Shown: positions 1 to 5,048 of the stretch, one piece after another | Numbering within the stretch: the stretch's first letter is position 1 | Layout: each line of letters begins with the position of its first letter | From: Extensimonas sp963708545 | Lineage (GTDB): Bacteria; Pseudomonadota; Gammaproteobacteria; Burkholderiales; Burkholderiaceae_C | Direction of reading: 5' to 3' | DNA: 9,332 nucleotides | NCBI GenBank assembly: GCA_963708545.1 | Contig: CAVPUD010000012.1 | Coordinates: 1-9,332 of the forward strand | Position numbers and translations under genes: made by a program | Notes under the pieces: model-generated | Told to the model about the DNA's origin: nothing | Databases searched by the model: none | What the model saw: the letters and a program-made list of their open reading frames with translations, nothing else

Positions 1-27
1 GCAAAGGGCGAGCAAAGGGCCGCGTAA
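1..27 (+). CDS. Possible C-terminal tail of an upstream gene (partial)
   Basis: Nine codons read AKGEQRAA and a TAA stop at 25-27, in the same frame as the following ABC gene. This could be the end of a gene that lies mostly outside the window, which would then abut the GTG start at 28 directly. The stretch also holds a short direct repeat, GCAAAGGGC at positions 1-9 and 12-20. Nothing in it identifies a family, and it may be plain intergenic DNA. If it is a gene end, the membrane partner of the ABC ATPase is one candidate, but the sequence does not show that. Confidence 0.25.
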   Translation, partial: AKGEQRAA

Positions 28-999
28 GTGCCGCGCTTCGCAGACAATCGAGCGATGGATTTTCCACTGTTCCAAGCCCAGCACCTGCGCAAAAGCTACG
101 GCGGCCAAGCTGTCGTCGATGACCTGTCGTTTCACATCGATGCGGGCGAATGCCTGGGCATCATCGGCCCCAACGGCGCGGGCAAGACCACCACGCTGCG
201 CATGTGCCTCGGTCAGGCCGCGCCCGACGCGGGCACTGTGCGCTTTGCCGCGCAGCCGGGCGCGGCGCCGCTTTACATGCCGCGCGACGCGCTCGCGATC
301 AAGGCGCAGATCGGCGTGGTGGCGCAGTTCGACACGCTGGACCCCGACTTCAGCTGCGCCGAAAACCTGCGCGTCTATGGGCGCTACTTCGGCCTGGGGC
401 GCGCCGTGATGGACGCGCGCGTGCCGCAGCTGCTCGAATTCGCCGCGCTCGCCAGCAAGGCCGCGGCCCGGCCCACGGAGCTCTCGGGCGGCATGCGGCG
501 GCGTCTGTCGCTCGCGCGGGCGCTGGTCAACGATCCGCGCCTGCTCTTGCTCGACGAGCCCACGACGGGGCTAGACCCGCAGGCGCGCCACCTGATGTGG
601 GAGCGCCTGCAGCTGCTGCTGCAGCAGGGCAAGTCGATCCTGCTGACCACGCACTTCATGGACGAGGCCGAGCGCCTGTGCGCGCGCCTGTTGGTGCTGG
701 ACCATGGCCGCAAGATCGCCGAAGGCGCGCCGCGCGCGCTGATCGCCGAGCACCTGGAGCGCGAGGTGGTCGAGGTCTATGGCCAGGGTGCGATCGCACT
801 CGCGCAGGACGCCACGCTGCGCGCGCTCGCGGCGCGCGTGGAGACGAGCGGCGAGACGGTGTTTTTCTACACATCCGACGCGCGCCCACTGCTGCACGCG
901 CTCGAAGCCCGCCCGCAGCTGCGCACGCTGCACCGCCCGGCCAATCTGGAGGACTTGTTCCTCAAGCTCACGGGGCGGCAGATTCGCGACGAAGGCTGA
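28..999 (+). CDS. NodI-type ABC transporter ATP-binding protein
   Basis: This is a cytoplasmic ATPase subunit of an ABC-2 type exporter; it would hydrolyse ATP to drive a separate membrane permease. Counting from the ATG at 55, the protein shows Walker A GPNGAGKTT (38-46), Q-loop glutamine Q91 in VVAQFDTLDPDF, ABC signature LSGGM (143-147), Walker B LLLLDEP (163-169) and H-loop H200 in TTHFMDEAERLC. The runs around the signature, ARALVNDPRLLLLDEPTTGL, and the C-terminal RPANLEDLFLKLTGRQ closely resemble rhizobial NodI as I recall it. NodI exports lipo-oligosaccharide, but homologues in non-nodulating bacteria have unknown cargo. The start is uncertain. GTG at 28 has an AAAGGG 8 nt upstream and gives 323 aa; ATG at 55 has no usable ribosome site, gives 314 aa and begins close to where family homology begins. 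No NodJ-like permease follows; the next gene is convergent. Confidence 0.9.
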   Translation: MPRFADNRAMDFPLFQAQHLRKSYGGQAVVDDLSFHIDAGECLGIIGPNGAGKTTTLRMCLGQAAPDAGTVRFAAQPGAAPLYMPRDALAIKAQIGVVAQFDTLDPDFSCAENLRVYGRYFGLGRAVMDARVPQLLEFAALASKAAARPTELSGGMRRRLSLARALVNDPRLLLLDEPTTGLDPQARHLMWERLQLLLQQGKSILLTTHFMDEAERLCARLLVLDHGRKIAEGAPRALIAEHLEREVVEVYGQGAIALAQDATLRALAARVETSGETVFFYTSDARPLLHALEARPQLRTLHRPANLEDLFLKLTGRQIRDEG

Positions 1000-1010
1000 G
1001 CGGGAAGGGG

Positions 1011-1030
1011 CGGGTAGCGGCGGGTAGCGG
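1011..1030. repeat. Two tandem copies of a 10-bp unit
   Basis: CGGGTAGCGG occurs twice head to tail right after the ABC gene, and a further GTAGG starts the adjacent palindrome. It looks like slippage-prone intergenic DNA with no clear function. Confidence 0.6.
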
Positions 1031-1056
1031 GTAGGCTGGGTTGCAACCCAGCCTAC
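1031..1056. repeat. Perfect 26-bp palindrome between convergent genes
   Basis: The left half GTAGGCTGGGTTG is followed directly by its exact reverse complement CAACCCAGCCTAC. As RNA from either strand it can form an 11-bp stem closed by a TGCA loop. It sits 31 nt past the ABC stop and 130 nt past the priA stop, where a bidirectional terminator would be useful. However, no T-run follows it directly: the nearest on the plus strand begins about 15 nt downstream (CTTTATTTTT), and there is none on the minus strand. A REP-like dispersed palindrome is as likely as a terminator. Confidence 0.7.
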
Positions 1057-1070
1057 GGTTCTGCGAAGCG

Positions 1071-1136
1071 CTTTATTTTTGATAGCTGCTTACGCTTGAT
1101 GCTCCTTGGGTTTGGCGCTTTTTTTCATAAAACGCC
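1071..1136. repeat. Comamonadaceae-style intergenic repeat, GATAGCTGCTT...GGCGCTTTTTTT
   Basis: The stretch contains TTTTTGATAGCTGCTTACG, then GGGTTTGGCGC and a seven-T run. It matches, from memory, a very common intergenic motif of Acidovorax-like genomes (GATAGCTGCTNGCGCTT followed by a second GCGCT-type block). It lies between two convergent gene ends, where such copies usually sit. A small inverted repeat, GGCG (1114-1117) with CGCC (1133-1136) and flanking T and A runs, closes the element. AAGCGC at 1066-1071 and GCGCTT at 1115-1120 also form an inverted pair before the T-run, so the element might help end transcription of the ABC gene. Confidence 0.55.
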
Positions 1137-1162
1137 GCGCGTGCTGTGTGCCCGCCTGCGAT

Positions 1163-1180
1163 CCCGCATCCCATTGCGGG
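1163..1180 (-). terminator. Short hairpin just past the priA stop, weak terminator candidate
   Basis: CCCGCA (1163-1168) and TGCGGG (1175-1180) form a perfect 6-bp stem with a 6-nt loop, starting 5 nt after the priA stop codon on the minus strand. No U-run follows in the direction of priA transcription, so this is at best a Rho-type or mRNA 3'-end stabilising hairpin. Confidence 0.3.
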
Positions 1181-1185
1181 GCCTC

Positions 1186-3297
1186 TCAGATCGCGAGCGG
1201 ATCGACGTCGATCAGCCAGCGTATCAATCCCTTGTGCGCGGGGTCGGCGCGCGTAGCGTGCAAGAGCGGCTGCCACGCGGCGAGAAAGCGCTGCAGCGCG
1301 GTGCGGTGCTGGCTCTCGAGCAGCATTTGCGCGCGCTCCACGTTGGCCACGCGCTGGATCGCGAGCGGCACGGGCGGGTAGAGCGTGACCTGGGCGAGCT
1401 CGGGCAGCGCCTGGGCAGCGGCGCTTGCGGCGCGCAGAAAGCCTTGTGCGACTTCCTGCGTGCGCGCGTCGGCGCGCACCAGCGCCTGGAAGCTGAACGG
1501 CGGCAGGCCCGCGTCGGCGCGCTCTTGCAGCTGCTGCGCGGCAAAGGCCGGGTAGTCGTGGCGCTTGAGCGCCTCGAACACGGGGTGGCGCGGGTGGCTG
1601 GTCTGTACCCACATCTCGCATGGCGTGCCTTGCGCGGCCATGTAGGCGGCGTCGCGCCCGGCGCGGCCCGCGGCCTGCATGAGCAGCGCAAACAAGCGCT
1701 CGGGCGCGCGAAAGTCGCTCGAAAACAGCGCGCCGTCGGGCTGCACCGCGGCCACGAGCGTGACGCGGCGAAAGTCGTGCCCCTTGGCGATCATCTGCGT
1801 GCCCACGAGCACATCGACCTCGCCCGCATGCACCTGCGCCAGCTGGCTTTGCAGCGCCCCTTTGGCGCGCGTGCTGTCGGCGTCTATGCGCACGATGCGC
1901 GCGGGCGTGCCGTCGGGGCGCAGCACGGGCGCGAGCAGCTGGGCGAGCTGCTCTTCGAGCTGCTCGGTGCCGCGGCCTATGGGCACGATGTCCAGGCTGC
2001 CGCAGGCCGGGCAGGCGCGCGGCACGCGCTGCGTGGTGCCGCAGTGGTGGCAGCGCAGCGTGCGGTCGAGCTTGTGGAACACCTGGTGCGCGCTGCAGTG
2101 CGGGCAATCGCTTTTCCAGTCGCAGTCGGCGCAGTGCAGCACCGGGGCGTAGCCGCGCCGGTTGAGCAGGACCATGCTCTGCTCGCCGCGCGCCACGCGC
2201 TCGGCTATGGCCGCGAGCAGCGGCGGCGAGAGCACGCTGCGCCGCGGCTGCTGGTTCATGTCCACGCGGCGCACGCGCGGCAGCGCGCCCGCGCCGATGC
2301 GGCTGGGCATGTGCAGGCGCAGGTAGCGCCCGCCCGCGGGGTCTGCGGGCGTGGGCGGGCGGCTTGCGTGCCAGCTCTCGAGCGAGGGCGTGGCCGAGCC
2401 CAGGATCACCTTCGCGCCCTGCGCGCGCCCGCGCCAGAGGGCCAGGTCGCGCGCCGAATAGCGCGCGCCCTCCTGTTGCTTGTAGCTCGGGTCGTGCTCC
2501 TCATCGACGACGATCAGGCGCAGGCCCGGCAGGCTCGCGAACACGGCCATGCGCGTGCCCAGCACGATGCGCGCGCGCCCCGCATGCGCGGCGAGCCAGC
2601 TCGAAAGGCGCTGCGCGTGCGTCATGCCGCTGTGCAGCGCCACCACTGCAGCCGCGCCAAAGCGCGGTGCAAAGCGCGCGCGAAAACGTTCTTCGAGCTG
2701 CGGCGTGAGGTTGATCTCGGGCACCATCACCAGCGCCTGCGCGTCGGGCGCCGCCGCGAGCGCCTCCTGCACGCAGCGCAGATAGACCTCGGTCTTGCCG
2801 CTGCCCGTGCTGCCGAACAGCAGGAAGGGGCCTGGTTCAGAGGCGATTTTGGCTCTGGCGCTTTCCTGTTCTGCGCTGAGCACTACGTTTTCGATAGTAT
2901 CTGCGGCCCCCTCGGGCGCTGGCGTGCTGCGCCGCAGGCGGCGCGCGATCTGCTCGGCGCTGAGCGTGCGCAGCTGCGGCGGCAGCGCCGCGAGCGCCAC
3001 TTCGCCCAAGCTGCGCTGGTAGTAGCGTGCCGTAAAAGCCACGAGCCGACGCCAGTGCGCATCGAGCGGCGCCAGCCCTTCGAGCACGCCCGCGACCGCG
3101 CGCAGCTCCACGCTTGGCGCGGGCGGCGGTGCGGCGCCGTCCCACACCACGCCCAGCACCTCGCGCGCACCCAGCGGCACGCGCACCAGCGTGCCCGGCG
3201 GCAGCGGCTGGGCGCTGGCGTAGCTCAACAAATCGCCCAGGCCGCTGTGCACCGGCGCGTGCACGGTGACTTGGATGAGGTGGGGCAGGTCAGACAT
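1186..3297 (-). CDS. priA: Primosomal protein N', replication restart helicase PriA
   Basis: PriA is a 3'-to-5' superfamily 2 DNA helicase that recognises abandoned forks and D-loops and starts reloading of the replicative helicase. The 703-aa product is near the family's usual size (E. coli 732). The N-terminal DNA-binding part has the typical VPLGAREVLGVVW (40-52). The helicase core has Walker A GSTGSGKTE (162-170), VPEINLTPQ (192-200), DEEH (265-268), GSATPSLES (300-308), GTQMIAKGHDF and QAAGRAGR. Eight zinc-binding cysteines form four pairs: C389/C392, C398/C401, C416/C419 and C429/C432. The frame stays open 59 codons upstream to 3474, but that part runs through the DnaA-box repeat and is not protein-like; MSDLPHLIQV is a natural PriA start. 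No Shine-Dalgarno precedes it. Residues 132-153, the linker before Walker A, are encoded by unusually AT-rich DNA. Its neighbour upstream is hemE, 581 nt away. Confidence 0.97.
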   Translation of the reverse strand: MSDLPHLIQVTVHAPVHSGLGDLLSYASAQPLPPGTLVRVPLGAREVLGVVWDGAAPPPAPSVELRAVAGVLEGLAPLDAHWRRLVAFTARYYQRSLGEVALAALPPQLRTLSAEQIARRLRRSTPAPEGAADTIENVVLSAEQESARAKIASEPGPFLLFGSTGSGKTEVYLRCVQEALAAAPDAQALVMVPEINLTPQLEERFRARFAPRFGAAAVVALHSGMTHAQRLSSWLAAHAGRARIVLGTRMAVFASLPGLRLIVVDEEHDPSYKQQEGARYSARDLALWRGRAQGAKVILGSATPSLESWHASRPPTPADPAGGRYLRLHMPSRIGAGALPRVRRVDMNQQPRRSVLSPPLLAAIAERVARGEQSMVLLNRRGYAPVLHCADCDWKSDCPHCSAHQVFHKLDRTLRCHHCGTTQRVPRACPACGSLDIVPIGRGTEQLEEQLAQLLAPVLRPDGTPARIVRIDADSTRAKGALQSQLAQVHAGEVDVLVGTQMIAKGHDFRRVTLVAAVQPDGALFSSDFRAPERLFALLMQAAGRAGRDAAYMAAQGTPCEMWVQTSHPRHPVFEALKRHDYPAFAAQQLQERADAGLPPFSFQALVRADARTQEVAQGFLRAASAAAQALPELAQVTLYPPVPLAIQRVANVERAQMLLESQHRTALQRFLAAWQPLLHATRADPAHKGLIRWLIDVDPLAI

Positions 3298-3322
3298 GGT
3301 TTGGGAAGAAAACGCGCCATGG

Positions 3323-3380
3323 GCTTGATTTTTCAGGACTTTGTGCGCATGTCCGCAGTTTCTGTGGATAACTTTGTTGA
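3323..3380. repeat. 58-bp diverged direct repeat, copy 1 (priA-proximal)
   Basis: Starting at GCTTGATT and ending at TTTGTTGA, this stretch aligns without gaps to 3657-3714 with 43 of 58 positions identical by my count. The best conserved part is TTTCTGTGGATAACTTTGT (3359-3377). It ends 25 nt from the priA start codon. The inverted pair TCCGCA (3352-3357) and TGTGGA (3363-3368) pairs with one G-U. Confidence 0.65.
3363..3371 (-). promoter_or_regulatory. Consensus DnaA box upstream of priA
   Basis: TGTGGATAA on the plus strand is TTATCCACA on the minus strand, a perfect match to the high-affinity E. coli DnaA box. It lies 66 nt upstream of the priA ATG, where bound DnaA could influence priA transcription. 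Whether DnaA binds here is inferred. Confidence 0.6.
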
Positions 3381-3553
3381 AATCCTGCGTGTACCGCGCG
3401 CCAAGCCGCATGGCTGCGTGCGCCGGCTGGGTTGCACGGAAATTCAGCAAAAAAGAAAAAGTCTTATGAATCAAGCATCTTAGAGGTTGGCTAGGGTTTT
3501 CCAGAGAAGCGCAGGCGGGCCTATTCCTTGTTGCGCCGCATCAAAAAAGTTGT

Positions 3554-3582
3554 GCACAAGTAGAACTTTCTGCATCTGTCAA
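3554..3582 (-). promoter_or_regulatory. priA: Weak sigma70-like promoter candidate for priA
   Basis: On the minus strand a perfect -35 hexamer TTGACA (3582-3577) is followed after 17 nt by TTGTGC (3559-3554) in the -10 position, which is a poor match. The -10 position overlaps the 10-bp palindrome TTGTGCACAA (3550-3559), which could be an operator. Transcription from here would give a leader of about 250 nt carrying one DnaA-box repeat. The call rests mainly on the -35 and is tentative. Confidence 0.25.
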
Positions 3583-3656
3583 GTCCCGGTTTTGGGCGTT
3601 TTTGTGCTAGCTGCGTTCGCGCATTTGGCCTGTTTTCTCTGTTTTGGCATGCAAGT

Positions 3657-3714
3657 GCTTGATTCGTGTGGGATTTTTGCCGTACTCCACATTTTCTGTG
3701 GATAACTTTGTGGA
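3657..3714. repeat. 58-bp diverged direct repeat, copy 2 (hemE-proximal)
   Basis: This is the partner of copy 1, ungapped at 43/58, and it lies 334 bp away in the same orientation. Here the inverted pair is perfect: TCCACA (3686-3691), five bases, TGTGGA (3697-3702). A third TGTGGA follows at 3709-3714, 12 bp after the second, so three half-sites cluster within 29 bp. Confidence 0.65.
3697..3705 (-). promoter_or_regulatory. Consensus DnaA box downstream of hemE
   Basis: This is a second perfect TTATCCACA, read on the minus strand. It is flanked by TGTGGACAG (3709-3717), a two-mismatch version in the same direction, and by an opposing TCCACA half-site at 3686-3691. The cluster looks more like a protein-binding array than a single chance box. 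Confidence 0.6.
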
Positions 3715-3715
3715 C

Positions 3716-3742
3716 AGGCTTTGTAAATGCTCCGCAAAGCCT
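3716..3742. repeat. 8-bp inverted repeat next to the DnaA-box cluster
   Basis: AGGCTTTG (3716-3723) and CAAAGCCT (3735-3742) are exact reverse complements separated by 11 nt. No T-run follows on the minus strand, so it is not a clear intrinsic terminator. It could be a transcript 3'-end hairpin for hemE or part of the repeat cluster. Confidence 0.5.
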
Positions 3743-3816
3743 TGCCGCGCCGTGCTCCAGTCGCTTTGCCCGGGAAACGAACAGGGATTTGAATGGATGA
3801 AAAATCAATGGGTTAG

Positions 3817-3841
3817 AAAAAACACCGGGACTCTCGCCGGC
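3817..3841 (-). terminator. Candidate intrinsic terminator after hemE
   Basis: On the minus strand, 37 nt after the hemE stop, CCGG (3840-3837) and CCGG (3828-3825) can pair across an 8-nt loop, with one more G-U pair, and are followed by GTGTTTTTT. The U-run and position fit a terminator for the queA-hemE transcript, but the stem is short. Confidence 0.45.
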
Positions 3842-3878
3842 AGCCATGGCCCGCACCGCATGGGTGCCAAGGTCGCGC

Positions 3879-5048
3879 TCAGCGCGCCGTCGGCTGTGCA
3901 CAAGTCGCCCCTTCGCGCAGCGCGCGCGACTGGCTGTGCACGGCTTCGACGAGTGCCGCCACATGCTCGGGCGGCGTGAACTGGCTGATGCCGTGGCCAA
4001 GGTTGAAGATGTGCGTGGGCCCGCGCGTGCTGCGGTCGCAGTGCGGCGCGCCGAAGCTCGCGAGCACCTGCGCCACCTGCTGCTCGATCTGCGCGGGCGG
4101 GGCAAACAGCACGTTCGGGTCCAGGTTGCCCTGCAGCGCCTTGCCGGGCCCGCCCACCGCGCCGCCGACGAGAGCGCGCGCCTTGCCCAGGTTTGCCGTC
4201 CAGTCCAGCCCCAGCACCTCGCAGTCGAGCGCGCGCATGTCTTCGAGCCACTGCGTGCCGCCCTTGGTGAAGACGATGCGCGGCACGTCCTGCCCGTCGG
4301 CGCCCGTACGTTGCAGCTGGGCGAGCACGCGCGCCGTGTAGGCCAGGCTGAACTGCTGGAAGGCGCCGTCTGCCAGCACGCCGCCCCAGCTGTCGAACAC
4401 CATCACGGCCTGTGCGCCCGCGTCGATCTGCGCGTTCAGGTACGCCGCGACGGCGTCCGCGTTCACCGCGAGGATGCGGTGCATGAGGTCGGGGCGGCTG
4501 TAGAGCAGGGTTTTGACGCACCGGTAGTCGCTGCTGCCCTTGCCTTCGACCATGTAGCACGCGAGCGTCCAGGGGCTGCCGGAAAAGCCGATCAGCGGCA
4601 CGCGCCCTTGCAGCGCACGGCGGATGCTGGTGACGGCGTCGAACACGTAGCGCAGCTTGTCGAGGTCGGGCACGGCGAGCCGGGCCACGTCGGCCTCGTC
4701 GCGCACCGCGCTGGCAAAGCGCGGGCCCTCGCCCTCGGCAAACGACAGGCCCAGGCCCATGGCGTCGGGCACGGTGAGGATGTCGCTGAACAAAATCGCG
4801 GCGTCGAGCGCAAAGCGTTCGAGCGGCTGCAGCGTGACTTCGGTGGCGTAAGCGACGTTCGTCGCCAGCCCCATGAAGCTGCCCGCCTGCGCGCGCGTGG
4901 CCTTGTATTCGGGCAGGTAACGGCCCGCCTGGCGCATCAGCCACACGGGGGTGTAGTCGGTGGCCTGGCGGCGGCAGGCGCGCAAAAAGCAGTCGTTGCG
5001 CAGCGGCGCGAACGTCGAGGAGGGAAGGGGGGAAACCGGGGCAGTCAT
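3879..5048 (-). CDS. hemE: Uroporphyrinogen III decarboxylase HemE
   Basis: HemE removes the four acetate carboxyl groups of uroporphyrinogen III to give coproporphyrinogen III in cytoplasmic heme synthesis. The 389-aa product carries the family hallmarks in order: TPVWLMRQAGRYLPEY (33-48), the catalytic aspartate D89 in LFSDILTVPDAMG, the active-site tyrosine Y165 in GFSGSPWTLACYMVEG, FDSWGG (218-223), FTKGG, GLDWT and NLGHGI (349-354). It is slightly longer than the usual 350-370 aa because of an N-terminal stretch of about 15 residues. The frame stays open upstream to 5453, but that part is a shadow of queA. The ATG at 5048 overlaps the queA stop as ATGA and has no Shine-Dalgarno, so translation probably depends on coupling to queA. 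A terminator-like hairpin and a long repeat-rich gap separate it from priA. Confidence 0.97.
   Translation of the reverse strand: MTAPVSPLPSSTFAPLRNDCFLRACRRQATDYTPVWLMRQAGRYLPEYKATRAQAGSFMGLATNVAYATEVTLQPLERFALDAAILFSDILTVPDAMGLGLSFAEGEGPRFASAVRDEADVARLAVPDLDKLRYVFDAVTSIRRALQGRVPLIGFSGSPWTLACYMVEGKGSSDYRCVKTLLYSRPDLMHRILAVNADAVAAYLNAQIDAGAQAVMVFDSWGGVLADGAFQQFSLAYTARVLAQLQRTGADGQDVPRIVFTKGGTQWLEDMRALDCEVLGLDWTANLGKARALVGGAVGGPGKALQGNLDPNVLFAPPAQIEQQVAQVLASFGAPHCDRSTRGPTHIFNLGHGISQFTPPEHVAALVEAVHSQSRALREGATCAQPTAR

Larger units (their letters stand above)
3298..3878. other. Long intergenic region between hemE and priA with DnaA boxes and repeats
   Basis: This 581-nt gap is clearly more AT-rich than the genes around it. 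In minus-strand order it holds a terminator-like hairpin after hemE, an 8-bp inverted repeat, a first DnaA-box repeat (3657-3714), a TTGACA hexamer next to the palindrome TTGTGCACAA, and a second DnaA-box repeat (3323-3380) just before priA. A partial inverted copy of the start of the repeat, GCTTGATTCATAAGACTTTT on the minus strand, lies at about 3457-3476. I see no credible coding sequence in it. It probably carries the priA promoter and a long priA leader. Confidence 0.7.

Noticed and set aside
1073..2107. A 344-codon minus-strand frame ending in QTQGASSVSSYQK
   Set aside because: It is an out-of-frame shadow of priA that runs on into the intergenic repeat; its tail is just the repeat read through.
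3298..3474. N-terminal extension of PriA by 59 residues
   Set aside because: The extension is translated repeat DNA including the DnaA box; PriA homology begins at the ATG at 3297.
1096..3483. A 795-codon open frame on the plus strand, longer than priA itself
   Set aside because: It is antisense to priA, Arg/Ala/Gly-rich and without any recognisable motif; long stop-free antisense frames are expected at this GC content.
3487..3705. A 72-codon Cys-rich hydrophobic open frame in the hemE-priA gap
   Set aside because: It starts at TTG with no properly spaced ribosome site, overlaps the DnaA-box repeat and resembles nothing known; the bias follows from the AT-rich intergenic DNA.
3298..3878. 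The hemE-priA gap as the chromosome replication origin
   Set aside because: Only two perfect boxes are present, there is no dnaA, dnaN or rpmH nearby, and no AT-rich unwinding element with phased boxes is evident.
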